In this document: positions 17,620 to 25,910 of the stretch, in pieces
Position numbering within the stretch: the stretch's first letter is position 1
Layout: the number at the start of each line of letters is the position of its first letter
Assembly (NCBI GenBank): GCA_021811615.1
Contig: JAJZNW010000024.1
Location: forward strand, 1-54,407
Source: Bacteroidota bacterium
GTDB taxonomy: Bacteria > Bacteroidota > Ignavibacteria > Kryptoniales > JAKASW01
DNA: 54,407 nt
Direction of reading: 5' to 3'
The notes under the pieces: generated by a model
Told to the model about the DNA's origin: nothing
What the model saw: the letters and a program-made list of their open reading frames with translations, nothing else
Databases searched by the model: none
Made by a program: the position numbers and the translations under genes

Positions 17620-18006
17620 TCATTGAAAAAGCTCCATAGCCTTCTTGTCCATCTTTCCCGTTCGCAGATCCATGAGGACACAATCCTGTTCCGCTGTCGC
17701 TACACGCGAATCGTCTTTTTGAAATACCGCCTTCAGGTGCATAAGCCCGTGCTTCACCGATTCGATCCAGATGATGCATCTCGGCTTATCGGTCAACGTA
17801 AGCTGGCTCCTATAACGTATTTGCGTCGAGACGACCACAGGATACAGATTCCTTTCAATCAGCTTACTCACCGGGCTCCGGGCAAATAGTAGTCTCGACC
17901 GCATGTCTTCAAGCCATCTCACGTAGACGATATTGTTCACATGGCCCGCGACGTCAATGTCGTATGTCTTTATTTCAAGCTCAGACTCGATCCTCTGGTC
18001 AGCCAA
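17620..18006 (-). CDS. Hotdog-fold acyl-CoA thioesterase (4HBT type)
   Basis: 128 residues, a single hotdog domain. The active-site segment YDIDVAGHVNNIVYVRWLED carries the Asp and the GHVNN turn typical of 4-hydroxybenzoyl-CoA thioesterase/YbgC-like enzymes, which hydrolyse acyl-CoA thioesters. The start is TTG 18006 with AAAGGAG seven bases upstream; this site overlaps the end of the preceding decarboxylase gene (14 bp gap), indicating co-transcription. Acyl substrate unknown. Confidence 0.87.
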   Translation of the reverse strand: MADQRIESELEIKTYDIDVAGHVNNIVYVRWLEDMRSRLLFARSPVSKLIERNLYPVVVSTQIRYRSQLTLTDKPRCIIWIESVKHGLMHLKAVFQKDDSRVATAEQDCVLMDLRTGKMDKKAMELFQ

Positions 18007-18020
18007 ATGGACGCTCCTTT

Positions 18021-18566
18021 CTATGGGAGAAGAATTGCAGCTGCGATAACCGTCGTCCAGATTCCGGTCCTGTCTCCCTCAGCCGTCTGCGTGATGTTGA
18101 AAGTCCGGACGATCTTCCCGGACATTTTGAAGACCTGTTCACGTTCGTTCCAGTCGGTGTTAGGGTCGAACTCGACCCCCAGGGTTGTTGCCAACATCTG
18201 AGCGGCAAGGTCTTCGGCATAGTCGCCGGCGGTCTTCTCGTTGTCTCCGAATCCATGGTGTTCCGAAAGATAGCCGTACTGTCCCGCATCGGCGGGAATC
18301 GCCGCGCCGATCGATGCGGCTATTAGACGGTTCGGCTCGTTTGTTGCGTTTCGGGCCATCACCGTGAAGGTAACCTGGCCGCTCTCTATCTCCTTAAGTC
18401 CCTCGCTCAAACTGATGCGCTTGCAGCCCGGGGGAAATATGCTGCTGACCGAAACGAGGTTGCACTTCTCGATGCCCGCGTCTCTCAACGACAACTCGAA
18501 TGAACTTAAATAGTCCTTGTGTCTTCCGACACCCTTCGTGAAGAAGATCTTCGATGGTACGAACAC
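18021..18566 (-). CDS. pdaD: Pyruvoyl-dependent arginine decarboxylase
   Basis: Converts arginine to agmatine and CO2, the entry to polyamine synthesis. The 181-residue proenzyme carries the self-cleavage site [14 protein letters not shown]; family members cut within the Ser-Ser pair and turn the new N-terminal serine into the pyruvoyl cofactor. Also typical are SIGAAIP near residue 87 and the GYLSEHHG segment. Length fits the family. The start is GTG 18566 with a weak ribosome site. Flanked by a methyltransferase gene and a thioesterase gene on the same strand. No agmatine hydrolase is visible in the window. Confidence 0.9.
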   Translation of the reverse strand: MFVPSKIFFTKGVGRHKDYLSSFELSLRDAGIEKCNLVSVSSIFPPGCKRISLSEGLKEIESGQVTFTVMARNATNEPNRLIAASIGAAIPADAGQYGYLSEHHGFGDNEKTAGDYAEDLAAQMLATTLGVEFDPNTDWNEREQVFKMSGKIVRTFNITQTAEGDRTGIWTTVIAAAILLP

Positions 18567-18599
18567 TTTGAGTCAGACCAGCCTTTCGTGAATTAGGAT

Positions 18600-19142
18600 T
18601 CAGATTTTCCTGAACGACATAAAGTAATGAGTGCCTAGTTCGATGTACGTCTCCTGCTTGAACCCGAAGGGTTCCACCATCGACCTTAGAGCGTCTTTTG
18701 AAAACCTTATGCTCTTAGGCGGACCGAACGGCGTATCGGGGTGGAACTCTATCATGTCAAGGTGGGCACCCTTCCGAAAGGTCCCCGACAACGCCGCCAG
18801 CATTTCGCGCTGACAGGGCATGTCGTGGAACGAATTTGAAAAGAAGACATGCGTGAACTTATCGAACGAATTGTCTTTGAACCAACGGCACGCGTCGCCG
18901 CACACAGTCCCGATGTTCGGACTGGCATAGAAGCCGCCCTTAAGGCCGTCGCAATACTCGTCGACTGCAACGACTTCGCCGCATGCCTCGGCAAATCTCG
19001 ATGAATAATAGCCGTCGCCCGAACCGACATCTGCAACGACGTCCGAGCCGGACAGACTCATTACCGACAGAAGCCGGTCGGCGATCTTCGATTTTAGTTC
19101 CGGACTTCCGTGTTGACGTCCGCCGGAATGATGGTGGTCCAA
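18600..19142 (-). CDS. Class I SAM-dependent methyltransferase
   Basis: 180 residues. A short His-containing N-terminus (MDHHHSGG) precedes the SAM-binding motif VVADVGSGDGYYSSRFAE and the acidic loop VVAVDEYCDGL; HVFFSNSFHDMP follows strand 4. Start is TTG 19142 with AAGGAG seven bases upstream; an overlapping ATG-initiated frame here is a shadow. The N-terminal histidines may bind a metal or be incidental. Substrate unknown. Confidence 0.83.
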   Translation of the reverse strand: MDHHHSGGRQHGSPELKSKIADRLLSVMSLSGSDVVADVGSGDGYYSSRFAEACGEVVAVDEYCDGLKGGFYASPNIGTVCGDACRWFKDNSFDKFTHVFFSNSFHDMPCQREMLAALSGTFRKGAHLDMIEFHPDTPFGPPKSIRFSKDALRSMVEPFGFKQETYIELGTHYFMSFRKI

Positions 19143-19255
19143 ATGGCATCTCCTTCTGATTAATTGTGAGAAATCACTTAACCGGCAACAGTCCGATCCT
19201 TTCAGTCGGTGAATCCAAACCAGGAAACCTCATCATTTCCCGGAATGATCCGGGA

Positions 19256-19450
19256 TCAACGGCCCTGCTTCTTTTTCTTTTCAAGTGCAAGCAGATAGTG
19301 TTCCGATCCCTCCCGCATCATGACCTTGCCGCATTTCGGACACTTCTCTTCCATGCATGGAACGCCCTGCTGGTGCGGTCTCTTGTAACCGCAGCTTACG
19401 CAGACGCAGAACCCGCCTGCACCCATTTTGCCGCTATGCTTGCCGTTCAT
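19256..19450 (-). CDS. Small zinc-ribbon protein
   Basis: 64 residues. Two pairs of cysteines form a rubredoxin-like zinc knuckle: CVSCGYKRPHQQG, then CPKCGK, with an extra Cys before each pair. The Gly-rich start and the PHQQGVPC segment match small proteins that I associate with NifX/Orp-type gene neighbourhoods, and a NifX-like gene lies two genes upstream (inference). The ATG has AAAGGG upstream. It follows def by only 12 bp. Confidence 0.75.
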   Translation of the reverse strand: MNGKHSGKMGAGGFCVCVSCGYKRPHQQGVPCMEEKCPKCGKVMMREGSEHYLLALEKKKKQGR

Positions 19451-19462
19451 TGCCGATCCCTT

Positions 19463-20068
19463 TCATTTGATTTGAGTCCCGAACTCGAATTCCGGAATCC
19501 GCCCGGCCTTCTTCTGCCGTTCATCTTTTCCGGTCATGACGGGATAAAGTGTATCGACATCCCCTCTCCTGATTCGCGACAGTCTCGGCCTGACGAGCTG
19601 CCGCTTCACCGAAGAGAGCCTCTCGACAAAAAATTTTTGATGAAGGTGATCGTACTCGTGCTGGAACACGCGCGCGGAGACGCCGCTTAGCTCCATCTGC
19701 ACTTCCTGGAAATTTCCGTCAGTGAAGCGGACGATGATGGATTCGGGACGGCTGACGTCCTCACGGACCCCCGGAATACTCAGGCAGCCTTCTTCCATCG
19801 TCACGCTGACTTCACTCGACGACAGAACATCGGGGTTGATCACCCCGAGCGGCTTGTCGCCTTCATGACCCGACATCCCGGAAAGATCCATAACAAAGAG
19901 CGAGACGGGAAGACCGATTTGATTTGCGGCGAGACCGATGCCGTCGCCATTGACCAGCGTCTCGAACATGCTCCGAACCAGCCCGACAAGCCTGTCGTTG
20001 AACTGAGTGATCCGATGCACCGGCTCGTCGAAGATCCTCGTGCCGTAAAGGTAAATTGGCATTATCAT
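19463..20068 (-). CDS. def: Peptide deformylase
   Basis: Removes the formyl group from nascent N-terminal methionine. All three motifs are present: GIGLAANQ (motif 1), EGCLSIPG (motif 2, Cys metal ligand) and QHEYDHL (motif 3, two His ligands and the catalytic Glu). At 201 residues it has a slightly long basic C-terminus. Start is ATG 20068 or 20062, two codons apart. Lying between a NifX-like and a zinc-ribbon gene, it is outside the usual def-fmt context. Confidence 0.95.
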   Translation of the reverse strand: MIMPIYLYGTRIFDEPVHRITQFNDRLVGLVRSMFETLVNGDGIGLAANQIGLPVSLFVMDLSGMSGHEGDKPLGVINPDVLSSSEVSVTMEEGCLSIPGVREDVSRPESIIVRFTDGNFQEVQMELSGVSARVFQHEYDHLHQKFFVERLSSVKRQLVRPRLSRIRRGDVDTLYPVMTGKDERQKKAGRIPEFEFGTQIK

Positions 20069-20194
20069 AATGTTACGTTCCGCAATTCGTTTGCAATTGC
20101 CGCCGATCTTCGGTCCGCTCCAGTTAATTGAAGCGCAGCGCGGCTTGCTTCAAACGTCCGGGCGCATCCCTTCCGGTCTCGTTCTTCGGAAGGT

Positions 20195-20572
20195 TCAGTT
20201 TGAATGTTGCTCATGACCCGCGCATTCCTCGTAGCCCTTGAGTTTCCCGAGCGCGAAGAGCTCGACCGCTTCCTTGTAAAGCAGGCCCGGGGCCGTAATA
20301 ACTTCCATCCCGAGCTCGTGGAAACCCGCAACAGCCTTTCGCCCCATCCCGCCGGCTATGACCGCGCCGACATTGAATTGTTTCACATAAGCGGGAAGCT
20401 GGCAGGCTCCTCCATGCTCGCCGTTCAACGGGTTGAAGTACGACTCCTGCTTAACGACGCGGTTCCCTCCGTCAAGCTCGCATATGTTGAACTTCGAGCA
20501 TCTCCCGAAATGTTCGGCAACTCTCTCTTCCGAACCCGATTCCTCAATGGCAATCGCTACTCTTCGATTCAT
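20195..20572 (-). CDS. NifX-like (dinitrogenase FeMo-cofactor domain) protein
   Basis: 125 residues, second copy of this domain in the window. It contains AEHFGRCSKFNICEL, the central AGGMGRKAVAGFHELG loop and a short tail ending GHEQHSN. Known relatives (NifX, NafY, Orp) bind metal clusters; the role outside nitrogen fixation is largely unknown. The ATG has GGAGATG upstream. It is the first gene of the run leading to def and the zinc ribbon, and is divergent from the sigma-54 activator, a natural candidate regulator (inference). Confidence 0.87.
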   Translation of the reverse strand: MNRRVAIAIEESGSEERVAEHFGRCSKFNICELDGGNRVVKQESYFNPLNGEHGGACQLPAYVKQFNVGAVIAGGMGRKAVAGFHELGMEVITAPGLLYKEAVELFALGKLKGYEECAGHEQHSN

Positions 20573-20707
20573 ACTTTCATCTCCAGTGTGTTACTTGATA
20601 CCGAGCACGCGCCGTAAGAATACAATGTCTCCGGCGCCTCTCAATAGGGGCCAAATCTTGTGCCGTGACTAACCTTCAATCTGCTACGCATTGCCGGTTA
20701 TCAGGCG

Positions 20708-20760
20708 TTTGACGTTGCGCTACCGCAACAGGCATTGCAATCGTTGCGCGAATGCAATAG
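20708..20760. promoter_or_regulatory. Inverted repeats in the NifX-like / sigma-54 activator divergent region
   Basis: GTTGCG and CGCAAC, separated by CTAC, form a perfect hairpin-like dyad; just downstream ATTGCA and TGCAAT form a second, wider dyad. Both lie in the 243 bp space between the divergent genes and could be activator sites. I could not fit a sigma-54 -24/-12 element with correct spacing. Confidence 0.35.
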
Positions 20761-20815
20761 AATTAATCCGTTCAGGACAAGGGCACTTAAAGAACAAACC
20801 ACAGGACATGCTTCG

Positions 20816-22531
20816 ATGAAAGAAGTCATCAGCATTATCGACAGTAACCGGGAAAACATGGTCCGTCCCGACGGGATAGCCGTGATCGGCCGCGACGGGA
20901 AGATCATAGTGTTCAACGAGGCGGCATCGAGAATTACCGGATTCAAGGAAGAGCAGATCATCGGAAAGCACTACCGAATTCTATTTCGGAAAAGTCCAGA
21001 TGAATCGACACACATATCGGACTCACTGGCGAAGAACATCGCCCTGCCGAATCTCTCCGTCGACATTACAAACAGGAGCGGCTCTGAGAAGAACGTTCTG
21101 GGGTCGATTACGCCGATCGTGCGGGACGATGAGGTTACAAGCGTCGTGTTCGTGTTCCGCGACACGCACGAGATGCTCACACTCAGCCAGGAGCTACAGC
21201 AGAAGACATCGGAGCTGATCGACCAGCGTAATAAGCTCGACGCCATTTTCAACAGCAACATCGAGGGGACGTTTACGATAGACAACGACTGGACCGTGAC
21301 GTCGTTCAATAATTCAGCCGAACGCATAACGGGCTTCAGGAAGAACGAAGCTGTCGGCAGGAAATGCTGGGAGGTGTTCAGGTCCCGGCTTTGCCGCAAC
21401 GGCTGTCACATGGAGCGTACCATAATGAAAGGAAAACCGTCGGTCGAAAATGAGCTCGAAATTGTCAACAAGAACGGAACGATCGTACCGATACGTGTAA
21501 ACTCTTCCATCCTCAGGAACAACAAGAACGAAAAGATCGGGGCCGTCGAGACGTTCATGGATGTTTCCGAGTTGCGAAACCTGTCCGAACATCTGAGGGA
21601 AAGATTCCGATACGACAATATCATCGGCAGGAACAAGGAGATGGAACGCGTCTTCACGCTGTTGGACAGTGTTTCCCAGACCGACACTACAGTTCTCGTC
21701 ACGGGAGAAAGCGGCACGGGAAAGGAGCTCGTCGCCAGAGCAATTCACCTGAACAGTTCAAGGGCGAAAGGACCGTTCGTGGCGCTCAACTGCAGTGCCT
21801 TCGCCGAGTCGCTGATAGAGAGCGAGCTGTTCGGACACGAAAGAGGAGCTTTCACCGGCGCCGTAAAGACGAAGGCAGGCAAATTCGAGATGGCCCAGGG
21901 GGGCACACTGTTTCTGGACGAGATTGGAGACATATCTCTTCCTGTGCAGACAAAACTTCTGCGCGTCATCGAGACACGGCAGTTTGAAAGAGTCGGCGGA
22001 AACAAAGCGGTCAAAATGGACACCCGGATCATAGCGGCAACTAACAAAACCCTGCCCGACGAGATAGAGGCAGGCACGTTCAGGAAGGACCTTTTCTACA
22101 GGATCAATGTCATAAATATTCACCTTCCTCCTCTCAGGGAAAGGATGGACGACTTCCCGCTCCTGGTGAATCACTTCATCTCGAGTTTCAACGAAAAGTT
22201 CGGAAGGAAAGTCGCCCGATTTTCGCCGGAAGCTTACGACCTCCTTACAAGTTACAACTGGCCGGGGAACGTGAGGGAGCTTGAGAATGTGGTGGAGCAC
22301 TCGTTCGTGCTCAGCGGACAAGACGTCATCGCCCCCGAATGCCTTCCGGAGAGAATCAGAAGACCGAGCAAGGCGGAAAGCGTGAAGACCCTTTCAACGA
22401 TCAAAGGAGCCGAAAGAGAAATAATCGTGGGCGTCCTGAAGAAGCATAGCGGAAGCAGAGTCAAGGCCGCGGCCGAGCTTGGCATGAACCCATCGACTCT
22501 CTGGCGAAAGATGAAGAAGCTGGGGATCTAA
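20816..22531 (+). CDS. Sigma-54-dependent transcriptional activator with two PAS domains
   Basis: 571 residues from ATG 20816 (weak AGGAC site; a TTG at 20735 would add 27). PAS 1 spans about 20-120 and PAS 2 about 143-250. PAS 2 carries Cys184, Cys193 and Cys197 (KCWEVF, then LCRNGC), a cluster seen in related activators and possibly redox- or Fe-S-sensing (inference). The AAA+ domain has Walker A GESGTGKE, the GAFTGA loop that contacts sigma-54, and Walker B LFLDEIGD. The C-terminus is a Fis-type HTH (KAAAELGMNPSTLWRKMKKLGI). It should activate a sigma-54 promoter, perhaps the divergent NifX-like run. Confidence 0.93.
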   Translation: MKEVISIIDSNRENMVRPDGIAVIGRDGKIIVFNEAASRITGFKEEQIIGKHYRILFRKSPDESTHISDSLAKNIALPNLSVDITNRSGSEKNVLGSITPIVRDDEVTSVVFVFRDTHEMLTLSQELQQKTSELIDQRNKLDAIFNSNIEGTFTIDNDWTVTSFNNSAERITGFRKNEAVGRKCWEVFRSRLCRNGCHMERTIMKGKPSVENELEIVNKNGTIVPIRVNSSILRNNKNEKIGAVETFMDVSELRNLSEHLRERFRYDNIIGRNKEMERVFTLLDSVSQTDTTVLVTGESGTGKELVARAIHLNSSRAKGPFVALNCSAFAESLIESELFGHERGAFTGAVKTKAGKFEMAQGGTLFLDEIGDISLPVQTKLLRVIETRQFERVGGNKAVKMDTRIIAATNKTLPDEIEAGTFRKDLFYRINVINIHLPPLRERMDDFPLLVNHFISSFNEKFGRKVARFSPEAYDLLTSYNWPGNVRELENVVEHSFVLSGQDVIAPECLPERIRRPSKAESVKTLSTIKGAEREIIVGVLKKHSGSRVKAAAELGMNPSTLWRKMKKLGI

Positions 22532-22598
22532 GGTCACGCCTTGCGAAGCCGGGCTTTCAATCTCCCCGTCTGAAAGTCTACCTTCGAAGGGCAGTTCT

Positions 22599-22688
22599 TC
22601 AGGAATACTTCCTGATCCTTTGCATTGTAAATGCCACACCCAAAGCCAGCGCAATTCCGACAAGCACGATCGACGTCACGACTTCCAT
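22599..22688 (-). CDS. 29-residue single-helix membrane peptide
   Basis: A short frame starting with ATG 22688, preceded by TGAGGAATGAGAA (usable ribosome site). It encodes a hydrophobic helix (VVTSIVLVGIALALGVAF) followed by a basic end (MQRIRKYS). The composition, positive-inside end and ribosome site resemble true small membrane proteins, but with no homologue known to me it could be chance. Confidence 0.35.
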   Translation of the reverse strand: MEVVTSIVLVGIALALGVAFTMQRIRKYS

Positions 22689-22764
22689 TTCTCATTCCTC
22701 AAAATTGGCCATGGGGCAACTCGTCACAGAATTGATTCGCCGGTTTCCGATCTTTGCATCCCAA

Positions 22765-22847
22765 TCATCTATTGTTCCATGATTCCAACATTCCGTCTTT
22801 CCAAACATCCTCCATCCCACCAATTAATCCACCTATCCATTATTCCC
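22765..22847. repeat. ATTCCA-type intergenic repeat, copy A
   Basis: Degenerate direct repeats of ATTCCA/TTCCA (on the minus strand TGGAAT) fill the space downstream of the SDR gene. The same family flanks the other end of that gene at 23678-23856. Confidence 0.7.
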
Positions 22848-22851
22848 CTGG

Positions 22852-23610
22852 CTACACCATCACCGCTCCGCCGGCGACGTCCAGGATTACGCCTGTTATC
22901 CATGAAGAGTTGTCGGAAGCGAGGAACAGCGCGGCCTCGGCCACGTCCTTCGTCTCGCCGAGGCGCTTCAGCGGGTGGTATTCCACGATGCCTTTCAAAT
23001 GTTCCGGCGGAATCATCGCCCGGTGTTTTTCGGTGAAGATCATTTCCGGCGCAATGCAGTTTACACGTATACCGAACGGTCCGGCTTCCGCAGCCAGTTG
23101 CTGCGTCATTATTTCTATCCCGGCTTTCGCGGCCGAATACGGCACGGGCGATCTTCCGGTCACATGTCTCGCGGCGGCGGAAGAAATTGTTATGATATTC
23201 CCGGACTTTCTCTTCTTCATGCCGGGCAGGAAGCTCTTTACTGTCAGGAAGGTGGCTGTGAGGTTCCCTTCCACCGATGCACGCCACCCTTCTTCGGAGA
23301 GTTCATCGAATGGAGCCGGCTTCGTGAAGCTTCCTCCGGCATTCGCGACAAGAATATCGACAGGTCCGAACTTCTTTTCGATCTCCGAACGGGCAGATTC
23401 TATTTCTGCGAACTTAGTGACGTCGGCCTTGACGTGCATCGCCTGTCCTCCGTCGCGTATTATCTCGTCCTCTATCTTACCGAGAGATGCCTCATCCCGG
23501 CCGTGAAGAATCACCCTTGTCCCGTGCTTCGCGAAATGTTTCGCTATCTCAGCGCCGATCCCGCGTGAGCTTCCAGTTACCAATGCAATTTTATCGTTCA
23601 ATTGTTCCAT
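22852..23610 (-). CDS. Short-chain dehydrogenase/reductase (FabG-like)
   Basis: 252 residues of the classical SDR family. TGSSRGIG binds NAD(P), ANAGG follows strand 4, and the catalytic Ser-Tyr-Lys appears as TISSAAA and YSAAKAG. The C-terminus SSWITGVILDVAGGAVMV is characteristic of the FabG/glucose dehydrogenase branch. It is likely a cytosolic oxidoreductase acting on a small alcohol or 3-oxoacyl compound; the substrate cannot be told. ATG with AGGAAAC upstream. Flanked on both sides by ATTCCA repeats. Confidence 0.88.
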   Translation of the reverse strand: MEQLNDKIALVTGSSRGIGAEIAKHFAKHGTRVILHGRDEASLGKIEDEIIRDGGQAMHVKADVTKFAEIESARSEIEKKFGPVDILVANAGGSFTKPAPFDELSEEGWRASVEGNLTATFLTVKSFLPGMKKRKSGNIITISSAAARHVTGRSPVPYSAAKAGIEIMTQQLAAEAGPFGIRVNCIAPEMIFTEKHRAMIPPEHLKGIVEYHPLKRLGETKDVAEAALFLASDNSSWITGVILDVAGGAVMV

Positions 23611-23677
23611 TATCGTTTCCTGTTCTCACATTATTCAGTTCAACAAACATGTCGCGCCTGCGGCGCTCAAAAACAAC

Positions 23678-23856
23678 TGAGTATTCCGCCATTCCAGAAT
23701 TCCATTATTCCCTCCACTTTCCCCCATCAATCTCTTAATCCAACGATCCAGTATGCCGTACCCCATCATTCCGAAATTCCATTGTTCCATCTTCTCTTCC
23801 CAACTCACCGACCATCCCATATTCCATGATTCCATTACTCCAACATTCCTCTTCTA
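23678..23856. repeat. ATTCCA-type intergenic repeat, copy B
   Basis: About 180 bp of degenerate ATTCCA units (for example CCATTCCAGAATTCCATTATTCC) between the SDR and the methyltransferase; the right end runs into the 3' end of the methyltransferase gene. On the minus strand it opens a spurious Trp/Met-rich frame that should not be annotated. Confidence 0.75.
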
Positions 23857-24422
23857 AACCTGTACTGAGAAATCGCCTTCCCGTCCGTTTCCAGGATGAA
23901 GTTCTCCAGCTTCAGTTCCGGCGCGAAGAAGTTTTCGATTTCTTCTTTCTTCCTTCCTCGCGGTCCTATTCCGAAGGCATCGCTCCTGTAGAAATGCCCG
24001 AGCACGTACTGGCCGCCCTCTGCAAGCCATGAGAGAAGTTTATCTCTGTAAAGAAGCCTGTCTTTCTCATTGAATCCGTGAAAGCAGCCGAAGTCCAGGA
24101 TAAGATCGAAATTCCCGGCGGTCTCAAACTTCGTTATATCCGCCGCGACGAATTCTATTTTGACACCTTCTCTCTCTGCCCGCCTGATCCCGAACGGCAG
24201 GGCCTGCGGGACAAAGTCGACGGCGGTCACACTGTACCCATGCTGTGCCATGTACACGGAATTCACGCCGGTACCGCAGCCGATATCGAGAGCTCTGCCG
24301 TGTCCGCCGGCCTTCACCGCCTCAGTCAAGAGACGAGGCGGATCATCGCGGTGCCAGTGGATGCGAGTCTCGTCCTTCGCGCGGCGATAAGTCAACTTAT
24401 AATAGAACTCGAAGTTTGTCAT
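23835..24422 (-). CDS. Class I SAM-dependent methyltransferase (TehB/Mb3374-like)
   Basis: 195 residues. It starts with a short FYYKLTYRRAKDETRIHWH segment, then motif I ALDIGCGTGVNSVYMA, acidic loop VTAVDFVPQAL and FDLILDFGCFHGF, the order of small stand-alone methyltransferases acting on thiols, tellurite or other small molecules. The ATG at 24422 is chosen because GGAGG precedes it; this Shine-Dalgarno sequence overlaps the alternative ATG at 24434. The last codons lie within an ATTCCA repeat, so its C-terminus may have been reshaped by the repeat. Confidence 0.83.
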   Translation of the reverse strand: MTNFEFYYKLTYRRAKDETRIHWHRDDPPRLLTEAVKAGGHGRALDIGCGTGVNSVYMAQHGYSVTAVDFVPQALPFGIRRAEREGVKIEFVAADITKFETAGNFDLILDFGCFHGFNEKDRLLYRDKLLSWLAEGGQYVLGHFYRSDAFGIGPRGRKKEEIENFFAPELKLENFILETDGKAISQYRFRRGMLE

Positions 24423-24432
24423 CAAATCCTCC

Positions 24433-24546
24433 ATGTTAAATCCTAAACCCTAAATTCTAAATCCTAAACAAATTCTAAATCACAGGCTCAAAACAGTAGA
24501 GGATGAAATCTCCGCATTTACGATTTAGGGTTTTGAACATCGTTTA
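24433..24546. repeat. CTAAATTC-type intergenic inverted repeat, copy 2
   Basis: AAACCCTAAAT (24445-24455) and ATTTAGGGTTT (24523-24533) form a perfect 11 bp inverted repeat in the gap between two minus-strand genes. The internal motif AAATTCTAAATCCTAAAC differs by one base from a motif at 44746-44763. The last codons of the upstream membrane protein (AAATTCTAA) lie inside the repeat. Confidence 0.75.
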
Positions 24547-24891
24547 GAATTTGTCTTCTCCGCCATCCGCTTCATCTTCGCCATGCGCGTGTTCGTGGAA
24601 GTCGGGATGCTCCTTGTGCCATTCCTTCCAGCGCTCCCATTGGCGGCGACGGGAGAAGTACGTCCGCGGCCCTCTGCCGAAACTGCCGAAGAGGATCCTT
24701 GCCAGGATGAGCAAGCCGAGTGCCTGCCAGTAGCCGATCGCCTTCAGACCGAATATCGCAGGAAGAAGCGCGTTCCACAGAAACATGAAGACCAGGCCGG
24801 CGAGGGCCAGGAAAGCAAGCATGAGCGGCAGTCCGAAAACGAACCACCATCTCCTTTTATGCTTGAACTCGTGATTATGCATGCTACACAT
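24544..24891 (-). CDS. Membrane protein partner of the ECF sigma factor
   Basis: 115 residues: a cationic N-terminus, two membrane helices (about 14-45 and 50-68, the second ALGLLILARILFGSFG) and a long charged, His/Glu-rich C-terminal tail (about 70-115). This layout recurs next to ECF sigma factors in Bacteroidota and Chlorobi relatives; an anti-sigma or accessory role is plausible but unproven. Its ATG at 24891 overlaps the stop of the sigma gene, with a second ATG at 24882, so translation is coupled. Confidence 0.72.
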   Translation of the reverse strand: MCSMHNHEFKHKRRWWFVFGLPLMLAFLALAGLVFMFLWNALLPAIFGLKAIGYWQALGLLILARILFGSFGRGPRTYFSRRRQWERWKEWHKEHPDFHEHAHGEDEADGGEDKF

Positions 24892-25453
24892 TTTCTTTTA
24901 ACTCCTCGTATAAAATTTTCAAACGTTGTCTCAGGAACAGGACCGCGTATCGTTTCCGCGAAATCAGCGTGTTGATAGGCTCCTGTTTTATTCCCGCAAT
25001 GTCCTTGAAGCTCATTCCTTCGAACTCGGTCATCTCGAATACGTCGCGCTGCTCGCGTGGAAGATCGTTGAGCGCGTCCTCGATCTCGTCCCAGAACTGG
25101 TTCTGCCAGTACACCTCGTCGGGCAGCCCCCCGAAGTCAGGGATCATGTCCTCCATCGAAAGCGAATTTCCTTCCTCATCTCCCGGCACCCTGATCCTGA
25201 TATCTCTGAAAGCCTGCGGCTTCTTCTTCCTCCGGGAGTCGATTATCCTGTTTTTCGCGACGCGCATCAGCCATGCCGACACGCGGTCCATGAACTCTAT
25301 CGACTCGAATGAGCTGGCAAATTGCAAAAGAACATCCTGGAATATGTCTTCCGCTTCTTCCTTCGAAGGCACATTTCTCCTGATGAAGGAGAAGAGTCTT
25401 CCTCTTTCCTTCTCGATCGTGGCTTCTATCTGCTTCGAAGTGGCGGCTGTCAA
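24884..25453 (-). CDS. RNA polymerase sigma factor, ECF subfamily
   Basis: 189 residues with sigma region 2 (SKEEAEDIFQDVLLQFA, then SAWLMRVAKNRIIDSRRKKK) and region 4 (LNDLPREQRDVFEMTEFEGMSFKDIA). It directs RNA polymerase to a small stress regulon. Region 4's FKDIAGIKQEPINTLISRKRYA is the DNA-binding HTH. Start is TTG 25453 with AAGGA six bases upstream. The following membrane protein overlaps it by 8 bases and is the likely partner. ECF factors often activate their own operon; no promoter pair could be assigned upstream. Confidence 0.92.
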   Translation of the reverse strand: MTAATSKQIEATIEKERGRLFSFIRRNVPSKEEAEDIFQDVLLQFASSFESIEFMDRVSAWLMRVAKNRIIDSRRKKKPQAFRDIRIRVPGDEEGNSLSMEDMIPDFGGLPDEVYWQNQFWDEIEDALNDLPREQRDVFEMTEFEGMSFKDIAGIKQEPINTLISRKRYAVLFLRQRLKILYEELKENV

Positions 25454-25910
25454 TTCTGTCCTTGCTTCTGGTAATTATAACGGATGTGCGGGAGAAATAT
25501 TGTAAAGGAGAACGGAACACGGATCGCGAACGCGAAATTTCACCAATCTTCGATGATGCCGACTTTCCCGGTCAAATCTATAATCGACCTTTCGTCGCAA
25601 GCCCGTCCCGCAAGAGAGCCGGCGGACAATCACTGCATCCATCATCGCAAAACGCGCTTCGCGTCACGCCTCCATGTCGGCCGGCGGGCGGTAATCCCCC
25701 ACTTAGTGATACCGCGACGCAGCGTCAACCTAGCAAAGGTTTCATTCCGGGAATCGCCACGTCGTCAGCCCGTTCATTCTGAGCTGACTGTCTCGCTGCG
25801 TTGAGGAGTTAATCGCAAATAGCGCCACAAAAACCCGCGGCACAAACACAAGACAGACATGCCATCGTGTTTTTCAGAAGGGACTCCCTGGCCGAATCCT
25901 AAAACAGACC

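Noticed and set aside
20708..20760. Sigma-54 promoter upstream of the activator gene
   Set aside because: GG and TTGC elements exist but their spacing is 3 bases too long for a -24/-12 element.
23635..23835. 66-residue Trp/Met-rich protein on the - strand
   Set aside because: Entirely made of the ATTCCA repeat; no ribosome site and no conserved pattern.
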